From the NCBI RefSeq assembly GCF_018613155.1, contig NZ_JAGGQU010000007.1, forward strand, positions 11,917 through 57,678: a stretch of DNA of 45,762 bases, written 5' to 3'. Shown here in pieces: positions 16,342 through 25,887 of this stretch. This stretch comes from Bacillus sp. ISL-55 (GTDB lineage Bacteria > Bacillota > Bacilli > Bacillales > Cytobacillaceae). Made by a program: the position numbers and the translations under genes. The first letter of the stretch is position 1. Every line of letters begins with the position of its first letter. The notes under the pieces are model-generated. The model was not told the DNA's origin. It did no database searches and saw only the letters and a list, made by a program, of their open reading frames with translations.

Positions 16342-19300
16342 TTACGATACTGTATTTTCCTGCTCTTTTTGGGAGTCATGAAGTCCCTTAATCATCTCGA
16401 AAGTAATGTCGAACCAGCGGTCGTTAGTCATGCCTTTCGTATGGACGACCATTTTCAGTTTTTTGCCATCCATTCCAAGTCCAACTGCATTCCTATATTG
16501 GCTGCTCAGCTTAAATACCTTCTGTCCATCAATTCTGCTGCTGCCATCCTCTGTTAAAAGAATCGTTACATCCTGCTTAGCCTGTTTGATTGTTTCCACA
16601 CCTGCGGTGATTGCATACACCTTAAGTTCCGCTACCTTGAATAGGGTATCCACTTCTGCTGGGTAATCCCCGAACCTGTCTGTAATTTCTTCTTTCAATT
16701 CATCGATATCCTTCAATGTCTCTATACCACGGAAACGCTTATACATCTCGATTTTCTGGTGTCCATCAGAGATGTAGCTATCAGGGATATAGGCATCAAG
16801 TTCAAGATCGATTTCAATCGATGGCTTACGCACTTGATCCTTCTCAGGCTTGCGTTCCTCAATTGCTTCCTTGAGCATCTGTGAATACAGATCAAAACCG
16901 ACTGAGTCGATAAAGCCATGCTGCTGGGCACCGAGCAAATTACCAGCACCACGGATTGACAGGTCCCGCATCGCGATTTTAAAACCAGAGCCCAGCTCAG
17001 TGAATTCTTTAATTGCCTGCAGGCGTTTTTCCGCAACCTCAGTCAGAATCTTATCTTTTCGGTATGTGAAGTAGGCGTAGGCCACCCTGTTCGAGCGTCC
17101 AACACGTCCCCTTAGCTGATAAAGCTGGGAAAGACCCATTTTATCTGCATCGTAAACAATCAGTGTATTTACATTCGGAATATCCACACCTGTCTCAATG
17201 ATTGTTGTGCTGACCAGGACATCATATTCTCCTTCAAGGAAACCAAGCATGACAGATTCCAATTCATTTTCGGTCATGCGGCCGTGTGCAAAAGTGACAC
17301 GTGCATCAGGCACAAGCATGGAAATCTCTTCAGACTTCCGTTCGATATCCTCAACCCGGTTATAAAGGAAGTATACTTGTCCGTTCCTGGCAAGCTCTCG
17401 CTCAATAGACTCGCGGACAAGTCCCCCGTTATATTCCATGACATATGTCTGGACAGGAAACCTGTTCTCAGGCGGAGTTTCGATGACTGATAAATCCCTG
17501 ACGCCTAGCATCGACATGTGCAGCGTCCTTGGAATTGGCGTCGCCGTCAAAGTCAGGACATCTACATTTGTCTTAAGCTGCTTGATTTTTTCCTTATGCG
17601 TTACCCCAAAGCGTTGTTCTTCATCGATGATCAGCAGGCCAAGGTCGCTGTAGGTGATTTCCTTTGATAACAGCCTGTGGGTTCCAACAACAATATCAAC
17701 ACTTCCAGCCTTCAGTCCCTTGATCGTCTCTGTTTGCTGCTTGCGGGTACGGAACCTGCTCAACAGACCAATGTTAATCGGGAAGTCCTGAAACCTTTCC
17801 CTTAGGGTCTCATAGTGCTGCTGCGCAAGGATCGTCGTTGGCACAAGGAAGGCTACCTGCTTTCCATCAGCAATCGCCTTGAAGGCAGCCCTGATTGCAA
17901 CCTCTGTTTTACCATAGCCGACATCTCCGCACAGCAGGCGATCCATCGGGCGCTCACGTTCCATATCAAGCTTGATTTCATGGATTGACCGAACCTGGTC
18001 TTCCGTTTCCTGATATGGGAACGAAGATTCAAAGTCGCGCTGCATCTCGCCATCGGGAGAGAAAGCGTGCCCGATGCTTGCCTCACGTTCTGCGTATAGC
18101 TTGATCAAATCATCCGCAATATCCTGGACAGAGGATTGAACCTTGCTCTTGACACGCTTCCAATCACTGCCGCCGAGCTTATAGACTTTAGGTTCTTTGC
18201 CTTCCGATCCGACGTACTTCTGAACAAGATCAATCTGCTCGACCGGGACGTACAGCTTATCCGTTCCCTGATAGCGGATATGCAGATAATCCTTGTGGAC
18301 ACCATTGATCACGAGCGTTTCGATGCCCAGGTATTTTCCGATCCCGTGGTTGACATGGACGACATAATCGCCAATTTTAAGCTCGGAATAACTCTTGATT
18401 CGCTCTGCATTAGAAAGCTTTTGTCTTCTCGCAGGCTTCTTTGTTTTTTTATTGAAGAGTTCCTCTTCCGTAATCACAGCGATCTTCTGAATTGGGAATT
18501 CAAAGCCCGTATTCAGGCTGCCCTGGATAATCTGAACTTTTCCCGGCAGCAATTCCTGCTTGCCATTCATTTTTACTGCATCGATTTCATAGTCTTCAAG
18601 AACCCGCTCGAGCTTTTTGACTCTTTCGGCGTCCGGCCCAAGGAAAATAACCGCATAGTTTCCTTTGCGCCAGCGATCGACTTCACCTTTTAGCACATGC
18701 ATCTGACCATGGAAATTCTGCATCTGCTTGCATGAAATATTGATGATGTTTTGCGGACTCGTGTTTGGAACATGCCTTAAAAATAACGAGAGATACACAA
18801 TTGGTTTTCCTGCTTTACTCATCAAGTCAGGCAGCTGGTGTGAAATCTTCAGGTCATGGATAATTTGCCCTTCACCGAGGAGACTCGTGTACCATTCCGC
18901 CTCTTCCTTGCTAAGAGACTCATTCATCTCCTGAACCCTGCTTATTTCGTCGACGAACAGGAAACCATTAGACGGCAAGTAATCTATTAAACTTTGAGGC
19001 TTTTCGTACGCTATGGATAAGTACTTGAAAACTTGATCAGGTTTTTGGCCATTTCGGAGCTGTTCCAATTCATAGCCAATGTTTTGTGACATCAGTGTTT
19101 TCGCTTTATTATCCTTAAGCTTCTTCAAACTGCCTGAGAGCCCGGTTTCCAGCCCTGTAATCAGGCGGTCCAGCTGTTCATTTTCGATTGGGTTTTCTGT
19201 AGCCGGCCCAATTGCTACTGTCTTCATTTTTTCCTTCGAGCGCTGGTCCTCAAGAGAGAAAGTCCGGATTGAGTCAACCTCTGCATCAAACAGCTCAATC

Positions 19301-19878
19301 CTGATTGGATCTGTCGATGTCAGCGGGTAAATGTCGATAATTCCGCCGCGGAGGCTGAATTCACCAGGAGCTGAAACCATTTCTGCCCTGACATAGCCCA
19401 TGCTGACAAACCGGTTAAGAACAGATTCGAGATCAATCTCTTCACCAAGCTTGAATGTCATCTGGAATTTTGACCATAAATCCTTTGGCGGCAGCATCTT
19501 CCTAAGGCCAGCCATCGGGACAATCACAATACCTGTCTTCTTTTTGCTCCAATGATTCAGAGCCTCTATCCTCTGTGCCTTCAGCTCGGGGCTTGAAATA
19601 CTTATTTCAGCGGCAATCAATTCATTTGCCGGGTAAAGGTAAACATCATTTTCCCCTATTAAATTAACAAGATCATCATATAGTTTTTGTGCTTGCAATA
19701 AATTATGTGTGACAATCAGGACGGGGCGCTTCGTCTGTTCGTAAATCGCGGCTAGAAAGACCGTCCTCGCCGAACCAGACAGGCCTGCGACGAGCTGTTC
19801 CCTAAGCCCCGCATCCATTCCGGATATAACAGATTGGACATCATCCTGATGACTAAATAGAGCTTTCAGCCCCTGCAT
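16342..19878 (-). CDS. mfd: Transcription-repair coupling factor Mfd
   Basis: SF2 translocase that removes RNA polymerase stalled at DNA lesions and recruits UvrA; in Bacillus it also affects mutagenesis and carbon catabolite repression. The 1178-residue protein has the UvrB-like N-terminal module (about 20-350), the RNA-polymerase-interacting domain (about 499-550, VVHVNHGIGKYLG), and the translocase core: Walker A GDVGYGKT (651-658), Walker B DEEQ (752-755) and motif VI QLRGRVGRS (921-929). The TRCF C-terminal domain runs from about 1030. GGGAGAGG precedes the ATG. It follows fin, as in B. subtilis. Confidence 0.98.
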   Translation of the reverse strand: MQGLKALFSHQDDVQSVISGMDAGLREQLVAGLSGSARTVFLAAIYEQTKRPVLIVTHNLLQAQKLYDDLVNLIGENDVYLYPANELIAAEISISSPELKAQRIEALNHWSKKKTGIVIVPMAGLRKMLPPKDLWSKFQMTFKLGEEIDLESVLNRFVSMGYVRAEMVSAPGEFSLRGGIIDIYPLTSTDPIRIELFDAEVDSIRTFSLEDQRSKEKMKTVAIGPATENPIENEQLDRLITGLETGLSGSLKKLKDNKAKTLMSQNIGYELEQLRNGQKPDQVFKYLSIAYEKPQSLIDYLPSNGFLFVDEISRVQEMNESLSKEEAEWYTSLLGEGQIIHDLKISHQLPDLMSKAGKPIVYLSLFLRHVPNTSPQNIINISCKQMQNFHGQMHVLKGEVDRWRKGNYAVIFLGPDAERVKKLERVLEDYEIDAVKMNGKQELLPGKVQIIQGSLNTGFEFPIQKIAVITEEELFNKKTKKPARRQKLSNAERIKSYSELKIGDYVVHVNHGIGKYLGIETLVINGVHKDYLHIRYQGTDKLYVPVEQIDLVQKYVGSEGKEPKVYKLGGSDWKRVKSKVQSSVQDIADDLIKLYAEREASIGHAFSPDGEMQRDFESSFPYQETEDQVRSIHEIKLDMERERPMDRLLCGDVGYGKTEVAIRAAFKAIADGKQVAFLVPTTILAQQHYETLRERFQDFPINIGLLSRFRTRKQQTETIKGLKAGSVDIVVGTHRLLSKEITYSDLGLLIIDEEQRFGVTHKEKIKQLKTNVDVLTLTATPIPRTLHMSMLGVRDLSVIETPPENRFPVQTYVMEYNGGLVRESIERELARNGQVYFLYNRVEDIERKSEEISMLVPDARVTFAHGRMTENELESVMLGFLEGEYDVLVSTTIIETGVDIPNVNTLIVYDADKMGLSQLYQLRGRVGRSNRVAYAYFTYRKDKILTEVAEKRLQAIKEFTELGSGFKIAMRDLSIRGAGNLLGAQQHGFIDSVGFDLYSQMLKEAIEERKPEKDQVRKPSIEIDLELDAYIPDSYISDGHQKIEMYKRFRGIETLKDIDELKEEITDRFGDYPAEVDTLFKVAELKVYAITAGVETIKQAKQDVTILLTEDGSSRIDGQKVFKLSSQYRNAVGLGMDGKKLKMVVHTKGMTNDRWFDITFEMIKGLHDSQKEQENTVS

Positions 19879-19927
19879 CCAAACCTCTCCCTCTCTATAA
19901 AAAATGCTAATCTTTACTTTTAAAAAA

Positions 19928-20076
19928 CTCTTTTCTCAAACTTTGTTGCTATTGTTCACAAAATTAAAAAATATTAAGAGAAAAGAGCTTGCACACTTAA
20001 TACCGAACTGCAAAATAGATTTTTTTACGTTAAAATCGACTTTAGGATTTTAACAACAATCTTTACGAAAACAGCA
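19928..20076. repeat. A/T-rich dispersed element, copy A (upstream of mfd)
   Basis: About 150 bases match a second copy at 36999-37180, in the same orientation. Shared blocks are CTCTTTTCT, ACTTTGTTGCTATTG, AGAAAAGAG, CACTTAATACCGA/CAACTTAATACCGA-type text, CGTTAAAATCG, GATTTTAACAACAATC and TTACGAAAACAGC. Two inverted repeats are kept: CTCTTTTCT...AGAAAAGAG and GTTAAAATC-8-GATTTTAAC. It fills most of the fin-mfd gap. No coding frame is evident. Confidence 0.8.
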
Positions 20077-20136
20077 TTTAATAATGATGCCAATATACAA
20101 ACAGAAAAATGCTTTGGATGAGGAATCCAAAGCTTG

Positions 20137-20367
20137 TCAGTGAATTAGGTAGTCATGCTGGTGGTAGTCTGGGTTGCGTTCCAGGGCTTCTTGACAGTCT
20201 TCACAGATTGATTTTATATTGATATCACCATTACCTGCGTAAGAAACCATCTCCAGGCGCTCTTCCTCGGTCAGCTTATGCAGCCCTAAACTTTCACTGT
20301 GGACAGACAAACTGTCCAGTGAGCCCATCTTCGTGCCGCAATGACGGCAATGATAATGTATAGCCAT
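20137..20367 (-). CDS. fin: Anti-sigma-F factor Fin (YabK)
   Basis: Small forespore protein that inhibits sigma F to help the switch to sigma G. The 76-residue protein matches the family length. Two paired cysteines, Cys7/Cys10 (CRHC) and Cys55/Cys58 (CEDC), form a probable zinc site. An ATG five codons further upstream lies within its own ribosome-binding region (GGGAGGGACGGGC), so the start at 20367 is correct. It is located between pth and mfd, as in B. subtilis. Confidence 0.95.
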   Translation of the reverse strand: MAIHYHCRHCGTKMGSLDSLSVHSESLGLHKLTEEERLEMVSYAGNGDINIKSICEDCQEALERNPDYHQHDYLIH

Positions 20368-20397
20368 GCCCGTCCCTCCCAAATTAAGTCATTATCA

Positions 20398-20426
20398 TTA
20401 TTGACCCTTTGGCAGGAACTTATGCA
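20398..20426 (-). promoter_or_regulatory. Possible sigma-F promoter of fin
   Basis: Minus-strand TGCATA (20426-20421), 14 bases, then GGTCAATAA (20406-20398). The -35 fits sigma F well; the -10 has two mismatches to GGNNANAMT and the spacer is one base short. fin is sigma-F dependent in B. subtilis, which supports the reading. Confidence 0.35.
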
Positions 20427-20513
20427 CTTAGCCTATTGTATGATTCTTTTTTTACATTATATTACTTGATCAAAAGATTGGCATGTTTAATTCGCCATCT
20501 TTAATAAAATCTT

Positions 20514-21074
20514 CTATTGATTAAATGTATTCATAACTTCTAAGAAAGGCTTTTTCATCCATTCTTCACAAGCATCTGCAGACTTCATTACAGCTTCAGC
20601 CATCTGTTCGTTTTCTTCCGCTGTAAAACGTCCAAGAACCCAATCCGTGATCGCCATTCCATTTGTAGGCCGGCTGATGCCTACCCTGATTCGCTTGAAT
20701 TCCTGTGTTCCAGTATGGGCAATCGTCGACTTTATTCCATTATGGCCGCCTGCGCTGCCTTTTTGCCGCAATCGGATCCTGCCAGTCGGCATATCGAGGT
20801 CATCATAGATCACGACTAGATCCTCCACATCGATATCGTAAAAATCCATGACGGCCCTGATGGATTCACCAGAAAGGTTCATATAGGTTAAAGGTTTAAG
20901 CAGGATTACTTTTTCGCCGTCAACAAATCCCTTTCCATATAAGCCTTTATGTTTTGCCTGATCTAATGGGATATTCCACCGTTTGGATAACTCATCAATA
21001 ACTTCAAAGCCGATATTGTGCCTTGTTTTATCATATTGTCTTCCTGGATTCCCAAGTCCAACAAATAACTTCAC
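20514..21074 (-). CDS. pth: Peptidyl-tRNA hydrolase
   Basis: Frees tRNA from prematurely released peptidyl-tRNA (SpoVC in B. subtilis, essential). The 186-residue protein has the signature GLGNPG (6-11) with Asn9, the catalytic His19 in KTRHN, and the [14 protein letters not shown] and [11 protein letters not shown] segments. The start is GTG at 21072-21074, because AGGGG lies eight bases upstream; an in-frame ATG ten codons earlier would add residues not found in the family. It follows ctc after a terminator. Confidence 0.97.
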   Translation of the reverse strand: MKLFVGLGNPGRQYDKTRHNIGFEVIDELSKRWNIPLDQAKHKGLYGKGFVDGEKVILLKPLTYMNLSGESIRAVMDFYDIDVEDLVVIYDDLDMPTGRIRLRQKGSAGGHNGIKSTIAHTGTQEFKRIRVGISRPTNGMAITDWVLGRFTAEENEQMAEAVMKSADACEEWMKKPFLEVMNTFNQ

Positions 21075-21169
21075 TTTCCACACCCCTAACCAAACGCATA
21101 TCATCTCTTCTAATCGCTAATTCCCCTTGATTCAGGGAAGCCAGAAAAAATTTCTATTTCTAATGTACA

Positions 21170-21209
21170 CGAAAACCGCAAAAGACGTAACCCTTTTCAG
21201 GCTACGTCT
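21170..21209 (-). terminator. Intrinsic terminator of ctc
   Basis: On the minus strand AGACGTA-G-CC and GG-G-TTACGTCT-type arms (21209-21201 with 21190-21183) form a stem around TGAAAA and are followed by TTTTGCGGTTTT. It starts 10 bases after the ctc stop. Confidence 0.75.
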
Positions 21210-21218
21210 ATTGCTGCT

Positions 21219-21851
21219 TTATTCTCCGCTCGCTTCAGTTTCTCTTCCTTCTTCATTTTCAGGCTCTCCTGGTTCTTGTTCTTCTCCAGAATTGATTTCT
21301 TCTTCCACTTTAGGAGGAAGGATTGAAACGACGACCGTGTTTTCGTCATCATTGATTTCGTAACTTCCTGTTTTGATATCTGCAAGTGTCAGGTTTTCAT
21401 TCACTTGCAGGTTTGTGATATCTACATCAATTGACTCGGGGATATTGCCTGGAGTCGATGTAATGTTCACTTCGTGGATCGGCTGCTGAAGTACGCCGCC
21501 ATCCTTGACACCTGCAGCATCGCCGACGAGGTTTACTCGGACGCTTGCATGTACCTTCGAGCTTTTATCGACAACAAGGAAATCAGCATGGAGAATCTCT
21601 TTCTTGATGTGATCTTCCTGATAATCTGTCAGCATGACGCTATGCTGGCTACCGCCCAAATCAAGAGAAATGACGCCATTTCGCCCATTTTCGCGGATAG
21701 TCTTCACAAACTCAATGCTGTCTACATAAATCGACTTACTATCGGTAGTCCTCCCATAGACAACTGCTGGAATATTGCCCTCCTGGCGTAATTTCCTCAA
21801 AGTAGAACGTTGAGTACCTGTGCGCTCATTTGCTTTCAATACTGCACTCAT
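21219..21851 (-). CDS. ctc: Ribosomal protein bL25 / general stress protein Ctc
   Basis: 5S rRNA-binding protein of the CTC (TL5) type, 210 residues. The N-terminal L25 domain (about 1-95) contains LRKLRQEGNIPAVVYG, and the C-terminal beta domain (about 100-185) contains VHASVRVNLVGDAAGVKDGG. The last 25 residues are very acidic. In B. subtilis ctc is induced by sigma B in stress and associates with ribosomes. AAGGGG precedes the ATG. Confidence 0.96.
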   Translation of the reverse strand: MSAVLKANERTGTQRSTLRKLRQEGNIPAVVYGRTTDSKSIYVDSIEFVKTIRENGRNGVISLDLGGSQHSVMLTDYQEDHIKKEILHADFLVVDKSSKVHASVRVNLVGDAAGVKDGGVLQQPIHEVNITSTPGNIPESIDVDITNLQVNENLTLADIKTGSYEINDDENTVVVSILPPKVEEEINSGEEQEPGEPENEEGRETEASGE

Positions 21852-21897
21852 GATTTTTATCCCCTTCCTATTTCGTAAGTACTTGTCTATATAAAAA

Positions 21898-21923
21898 ATG
21901 CCCCAAAACAGGAAGGTCTAAAC
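21898..21923 (-). promoter_or_regulatory. Candidate sigma-B promoter of ctc
   Basis: Minus-strand GTTTAG (21923-21918), 14 bases, GGGCAT (21903-21898). The sigma-B consensus is GTTTAA-N13-15-GGGTAT, so each hexamer has one mismatch. ctc is a classic sigma-B gene in B. subtilis. Confidence 0.6.
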
Positions 21924-22013
21924 GTTTTACTTTTTTTAGAGGCTCTATTAAACATGGCCGTTAGCGTTTCATTCCAGGCACTTTCACTCTCCGTGGGAAA
22001 CTGCTATAAATTC

Positions 22014-22733
22014 TTGACAGCTTTGACCCGGGGTCCTTGAAACCTGTCACAATAATGAGCTTTTCTTGACAGCTTTGACCCTGTTTCCTTGAAACCTGTC
22101 ACAATAATGAGCTTTTTTTGACAGCTTTGACCCCGTTTCCTTGAAACCTGTCACAATAACCAGCTTTTCTTGACAGCTTTGGCCCGGTTTCCTTGAAACC
22201 TGTCACAATTACGAGCTTTTCTTGACAGCTTTGACCCCGTTTCCTTGAAACCTGTCACAATAAACAGCTTTTCTTGACAGCTTTGGCCCTGTTTCCTTGA
22301 AACCTGTCACAATAATGAGCTTTTTTTGACAGCTTCGACCCTGTTTCCTTGAAACCTGTCACAATAATGAGCTTTTTTTGACAGCTTTGACCCCGTTTCC
22401 TTGAAACCTGTCACAATAAACACCTTTTCTTGACAGCTTTGGCCCTGTTTCCTTGAAACCTGTCACAATTACGAGCTTTTCTTGACAGCTTTGGCCCTGT
22501 TTTCTTGAAACCTGTCACAATAAACACCTTTTCTTGACAGCTTTGGCCCTGTTTCCTTGAAACCTGTCACAATTACCAGCTTTTCTTGACAGCTTTGGCC
22601 TCGTATCCTCAAAACCTGTCACAATAACCAGCTTTTCTTGACAGCTTTGGTCCTTTTTTCTTGAAACCTGTCACGATAACTAGCTTTTTTTGACAGCTTT
22701 GGCCCGGTATCCATGAAACCTGTCACAATAACG
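22014..22733. repeat. Tandem array 2: fourteen copies of an exact 52-bp unit
   Basis: Units start every 52 bases from 22014 to 22690 with no insertion or deletion. The consensus begins TTGACAGCTTTGRCCCNGTT and continues TCCTTGAAACCTGTCACAAT, then a short variable part (AATGAG, AACCAG, TACGAG, AAACAG and others) and CTTTTC or CTTTTT. Each unit can fold: TGACAG pairs with CTGTCA, and GTTTC with GAAAC around CTT, leaving an asymmetric bulge of about 10 bases. The outer units (1, 12, 13, 14) are the most diverged, as expected if the array grew from the middle. Reading frames shift by one base per unit, so it is not coding. It occupies most of the 1-kb prs-ctc gap, just upstream of the ctc promoter. 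Confidence 0.97.
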
Positions 22734-22750
22734 CTTTCAGATGGCATGAA

Positions 22751-22783
22751 AAAAGTGCAAGCGCCTTGACCAGCCCAGGCAGG
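22751..22783 (+). repeat. Fragment of the GC-rich dispersed element
   Basis: AAAGTGCAAGCGCCTTGACC followed by AGCCC matches the 5' end of the dispersed element (AAAGCGCAAGCGCCTTGGTC). Only about 30 bases remain, between array 2 and the prs terminator. Confidence 0.65.
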
Positions 22784-22807
22784 CCGTATGTAAAAGCAAT
22801 CAGAAAC

Positions 22808-22835
22808 AAGAGTAGGCTTGCCGCTTGGCAAGCCT
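22808..22835 (-). terminator. Probable terminator of glmU-prs
   Basis: Minus-strand AGGCTTGCC (22835-22827) pairs perfectly with GGCAAGCCT (22822-22814) around four bases and is followed by a poor U tract (ACTCTTGTTTC). It separates prs from array 2 and ctc. Confidence 0.65.
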
Positions 22836-22851
22836 GAATTCTCTTATAAAA

Positions 22852-23808
22852 TCAATCAAACAAAGTGCTGACAGACTGCTCTTCGTGGACGCGGATAATC
22901 GCTTCCCCAATCAATGGAGCAACAGACAGCTGATGGATTTTTTCAACGCGCTTTTCTTCTGCAAGCGCGATTGAGTTTGTCACAACCAGTTCTTTAATCT
23001 TGGAGTTTTCGATACGCTCAATTGCAGGACCTGATAATACAGGGTGTGTACAGCAAGCGTATACTTCAAGTGCTCCATTTTCAACTAATGCATTCGCAGC
23101 CAATGTAATCGTACCAGCTGTATCAATGATATCGTCAATCAAGATTGCAATCTTGCCTTCGATATTACCAACGATATTCATGACTTCTGCAACATTCGGC
23201 TTCGGACGGCGCTTATCAATGATGGCGATTGGCGCTTTCAGTCTTTCAGCCATCTTTCTTGCACGAGTAACACCGCCATGGTCTGGGGATACGATGACGA
23301 CATCTCCATTCAGTTCCTTGCTGTTAAAGTGGTCAGCAAGGATTGGCACGCCCATCAAGTGATCGATTGGAATATCAAAGAATCCCTGGATTTGCGGAGC
23401 GTGCAGGTCAAGCGTGATCACGCGAGTTGCGCCCGCCGTCTCGAGCAGGTTCGCCACAAGCTTCGCAGTGATTGGCTCACGAGCGCGTGCTTTACGGTCC
23501 TGTCTTGCATATCCGTAATAAGGCATAACAATATTGATTGTTTTAGCTGATGCACGCTTCAAGGCATCAATCATGATCAACAATTCCATGATGTTCTCAT
23601 TTACTGGAGAGCTAGTTGACTGGATGACATATACATCGCAGCCACGGATGCTTTCTTCAATGTTGATCTGGATTTCTCCGTCGCTGAACTGGGATACAGA
23701 GCATTTACCTAGCTCTACCCCAATTACTTTCGCAATTTCCTGTGCAAGTTCAACATTTGAGTTAAGTGAAAAAACCTTCAAATTTGGGTCAAGATACTGG
23801 TTTGACAT
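22852..23808 (-). CDS. prs: Ribose-phosphate pyrophosphokinase (PRPP synthase)
   Basis: Makes PRPP from ribose 5-phosphate and ATP for purine, pyrimidine, His, Trp and NAD synthesis. The 318-residue class I enzyme has the flexible catalytic loop [13 protein letters not shown] (100-112), the conserved [10 protein letters not shown] segment (174-183) and the PRPP loop [11 protein letters not shown] (223-233). GGAGG lies six bases before the ATG. It starts 18 bases after glmU and is co-transcribed with it. Several neighbours here (hpt, purR) use or sense its product. Confidence 0.98.
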   Translation of the reverse strand: MSNQYLDPNLKVFSLNSNVELAQEIAKVIGVELGKCSVSQFSDGEIQINIEESIRGCDVYVIQSTSSPVNENIMELLIMIDALKRASAKTINIVMPYYGYARQDRKARAREPITAKLVANLLETAGATRVITLDLHAPQIQGFFDIPIDHLMGVPILADHFNSKELNGDVVIVSPDHGGVTRARKMAERLKAPIAIIDKRRPKPNVAEVMNIVGNIEGKIAILIDDIIDTAGTITLAANALVENGALEVYACCTHPVLSGPAIERIENSKIKELVVTNSIALAEEKRVEKIHQLSVAPLIGEAIIRVHEEQSVSTLFD

Positions 23809-23826
23809 TATGGACCTCCAAGACTC

Positions 23827-25200
23827 TTATTTCTTTACGTTCATTTTCCCTACATAATCTTCTTTGTTGACTTGACGAGCACGCGCAAGCGCTAGTGCTT
23901 CACCTGGAACATCTTCAGTGATCGTGGAACCAGCTGCTACATAAGCACCTTTCCCAATCGTCACTGGTGCAACAAGATTGGAATTACAGCCAATGAATAC
24001 GCCATCTTCAATCTTGGTCAAAAACTTGTTTTTGCCATCATAATTCACTGTGATTGAGCCGCAGCCGATATTCACATCAGCACCGACTTCTGCGTCACCG
24101 ATATAGCTAAGGTGTGAAGCTTTGCTTCCTTTGCCGAATACCGCTTTCTTAATTTCGACAAAATTGCCGATTTTCACTTCATCATCGATATCAGAATCTG
24201 GCCTGATATGCGCGAAAGGTCCGATATTGACTTCGGAGCCAATTTTGCTGTCAAAGGCAGCTGATTGGCGGATAACTGTATTGTTTCCAATTTGGCAGTT
24301 GCTGATTTCAGTATTAGGTCCAATCTGGCATTCAGAGCCGATGACGGTGCTGCCAGATAGTGTCGTACCCGGGAAAATAACCGTATCCTGTCCAACCTTC
24401 ACATCAGGTCCAATATACGTGTTATCAGGATCTATAAGCGATACGCCATTGCGCATATGATATTCGTTAATCCGCTTTTTCATCGTGCGTTCGGCTTCAG
24501 CAAGAGCAACCCGGTCATTGACACCAAGCGTCTCCGCGAAGTTATCAGTCACATAGGCAGATACGATTTCGCCCTGATTTTTCAGGATCTCGATGACATC
24601 CGGAAGATAGTATTCTCCCTGAACATTATCGTTTGATACATTCTGGATCGCCTCGAATAACATTTTGTTGTCGAAACAATATGTACCAGTGTTGATTTCA
24701 TTGATGCTTCTTTCCTGCTCGCTGGCATCCTTATGCTCGACGATTTTTTCAACAAAACCTTCCGCATTCCTGACAATCCTGCCATAGCCTGTTGGATTCT
24801 CAGCCCTCGCAGTCAGGATGGTTGCTTTGGCGTTTGTCTCTTCATGGTGCTTGAAAAGAGCTTCCATTGTTTCACCCTTGATCAGCGGAGTATCACCGCA
24901 GACCACGATTGTGACTCCCTCTTTGTCTGCAAGCATGTCCCCTGCCTGCTGTACAGCATGAGCAGTTCCGAGCTGTTCTGCCTGAAGGGCATACTGGCTA
25001 TCCTCACCGAGCTGATCCTTTACTTTTTCTGCTCCATGACCGACAATGGTCACGATTTCGTTTATATCAAGACTTTTCACCTGGTCAATTACATGCTGTA
25101 CCATTGGCTTTCCGCATACAGGGTGAAGAACTTTATACAATTTAGACTTCATTCTTGTTCCCTGACCGGCAGCTAAAATGATTGCATAACGATTAGACAT
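23827..25200 (-). CDS. glmU: Bifunctional GlmU: GlcN-1-P acetyltransferase / GlcNAc-1-P uridyltransferase
   Basis: Makes UDP-GlcNAc for peptidoglycan and teichoic acids (GcaD in B. subtilis). The N-terminal uridyltransferase (about 1-230) has [20 protein letters not shown] near residue 9, and the C-terminal half (about 250-455) is a left-handed beta helix of hexapeptide repeats carrying the acetyltransferase ([20 protein letters not shown]). Length 457 is normal. GGAGG lies seven bases before the ATG. It is first gene of the glmU-prs pair and has its own promoter. Confidence 0.98.
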   Translation of the reverse strand: MSNRYAIILAAGQGTRMKSKLYKVLHPVCGKPMVQHVIDQVKSLDINEIVTIVGHGAEKVKDQLGEDSQYALQAEQLGTAHAVQQAGDMLADKEGVTIVVCGDTPLIKGETMEALFKHHEETNAKATILTARAENPTGYGRIVRNAEGFVEKIVEHKDASEQERSINEINTGTYCFDNKMLFEAIQNVSNDNVQGEYYLPDVIEILKNQGEIVSAYVTDNFAETLGVNDRVALAEAERTMKKRINEYHMRNGVSLIDPDNTYIGPDVKVGQDTVIFPGTTLSGSTVIGSECQIGPNTEISNCQIGNNTVIRQSAAFDSKIGSEVNIGPFAHIRPDSDIDDEVKIGNFVEIKKAVFGKGSKASHLSYIGDAEVGADVNIGCGSITVNYDGKNKFLTKIEDGVFIGCNSNLVAPVTIGKGAYVAAGSTITEDVPGEALALARARQVNKEDYVGKMNVKK

Positions 25201-25235
25201 TAGCAGGCCTCCAATTTACCTTTTTATCCATTACG

Positions 25236-25264
25236 AATATATCTTAAATAGCCGTCCATTTCAA
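25236..25264 (-). promoter_or_regulatory. Candidate sigma-A promoter of glmU-prs
   Basis: Minus-strand TTGAAA (25264-25259), a 17-base spacer, TATATT (25241-25236), about 36 bases before the glmU start. Confidence 0.6.
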
Positions 25265-25373
25265 GAATAGATGAACAAGTACAATTATTTGTCAGTTTAG
25301 GGGGGAAGGTATACTTCGAAAAAATAGGGAAATTTTCATCATAATAGGTTTAACCGAGGGATAAGCTGGGGAA

Positions 25374-25407
25374 ATAAAAAAGAGCCTTACTTATGCAGCA
25401 GGCTCTT
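25374..25407 (-). terminator. Intrinsic terminator of spoVG
   Basis: Minus-strand AAGAGCCT (25407-25400) pairs with AGGCTCTT (25387-25380) around 12 bases and is followed by TTTTATT. It is about 20 bases past the spoVG stop. Confidence 0.9.
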
Positions 25408-25426
25408 GATGTTATACACTTATATT

Positions 25427-25717
25427 CTAGGAAGCGCCAGCTTCTTCGAATTCAACTTCCAATTCACCTAAACGGTGGTACTCTGCCAATACAGCATCCT
25501 GGATCTTTCCGCGTGTACCCGAATTGATCGGATGCGCGATATCACGGAACTCGCCATCAGGAGTGCGTTTACTTGGCATTGCAACAAATAGGCCGTTGTT
25601 TCCATCAATCACCCTGATATCATGGACAACAAACTCGTTGTCAAGCGTGATGGAAGCGATCGCTCTCATCCGTCCATCTGTATTAACGCGGCGTAATCTT
25701 ACGTCAGTTACTTCCAT
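25427..25717 (-). CDS. spoVG: Septation/regulatory protein SpoVG
   Basis: Small site-specific DNA/RNA-binding protein, early sporulation gene and modulator of asymmetric septation. The 96-residue protein has the conserved [19 protein letters not shown] start and [13 protein letters not shown] and [11 protein letters not shown] segments. A GTG four codons upstream is not used, since AAAGGTGGTG spaces well to the ATG at 25717. Its sigma-H promoter is readable upstream. Confidence 0.97.
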   Translation of the reverse strand: MEVTDVRLRRVNTDGRMRAIASITLDNEFVVHDIRVIDGNNGLFVAMPSKRTPDGEFRDIAHPINSGTRGKIQDAVLAEYHRLGELEVEFEEAGAS

Positions 25718-25760
25718 TCTGTTCACCACCTTTACAAATAGATAAAATTCTAGTTAAATA

Positions 25761-25787
25761 ATTCCACGTTGAAATCAAATCTCCTTC
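25761..25787 (-). promoter_or_regulatory. Sigma-H promoter of spoVG
   Basis: Minus-strand GAAGGAGAT (25787-25779), 11 bases, then GTGGAAT (25767-25761). The sigma-H consensus is RNAGGAWWW-N11/12-RNNGAAT; one base differs in the -35. spoVG is the textbook sigma-H gene in B. subtilis. Just upstream is a perfect 16-bp palindrome, ATTTTTTCGAAAAAAT (25800-25815), in A/T-rich DNA, where AbrB would be expected to bind. Confidence 0.85.
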
Positions 25788-25861
25788 TTTTACAAGAAAA
25801 TTTTTTCGAAAAAATAGGGCGAATTTATGAACATTTCCATTTCGAAAGCCTTTTCATGAAT

Positions 25862-25887
25862 AAAAAACCTTTAAAATAGGCTTTTTT
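25862..25887. terminator. Weak A/T-rich terminator-like hairpin between ridA and spoVG
   Basis: AAAAAACC (25862-25869) can pair with GGCTTTTT (25879-25886), with one mismatch or wobble depending on strand, around a nine-base A/T loop. It could back up the ridA terminator and insulate spoVG. The rest of the 390-base gap holds the sigma-H promoter and no gene. Confidence 0.35.

Noticed and set aside
20391-20406. Fur-box-like AATAATGATAATGAC upstream of fin
   Set aside because: Only half matches the Fur palindrome, and the same bases are better explained as the sigma-F-like -10; no iron gene nearby.
22014-22733. CRISPR array
   Set aside because: Units are head-to-tail near-identical over their whole length, with no unique spacers of constant size, and there are no cas genes.
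22619-22831. 70-codon minus-strand open frame at the end of array 2
   Set aside because: It is built from repeat units and an element fragment; no ribosome-binding site and no conserved domain.
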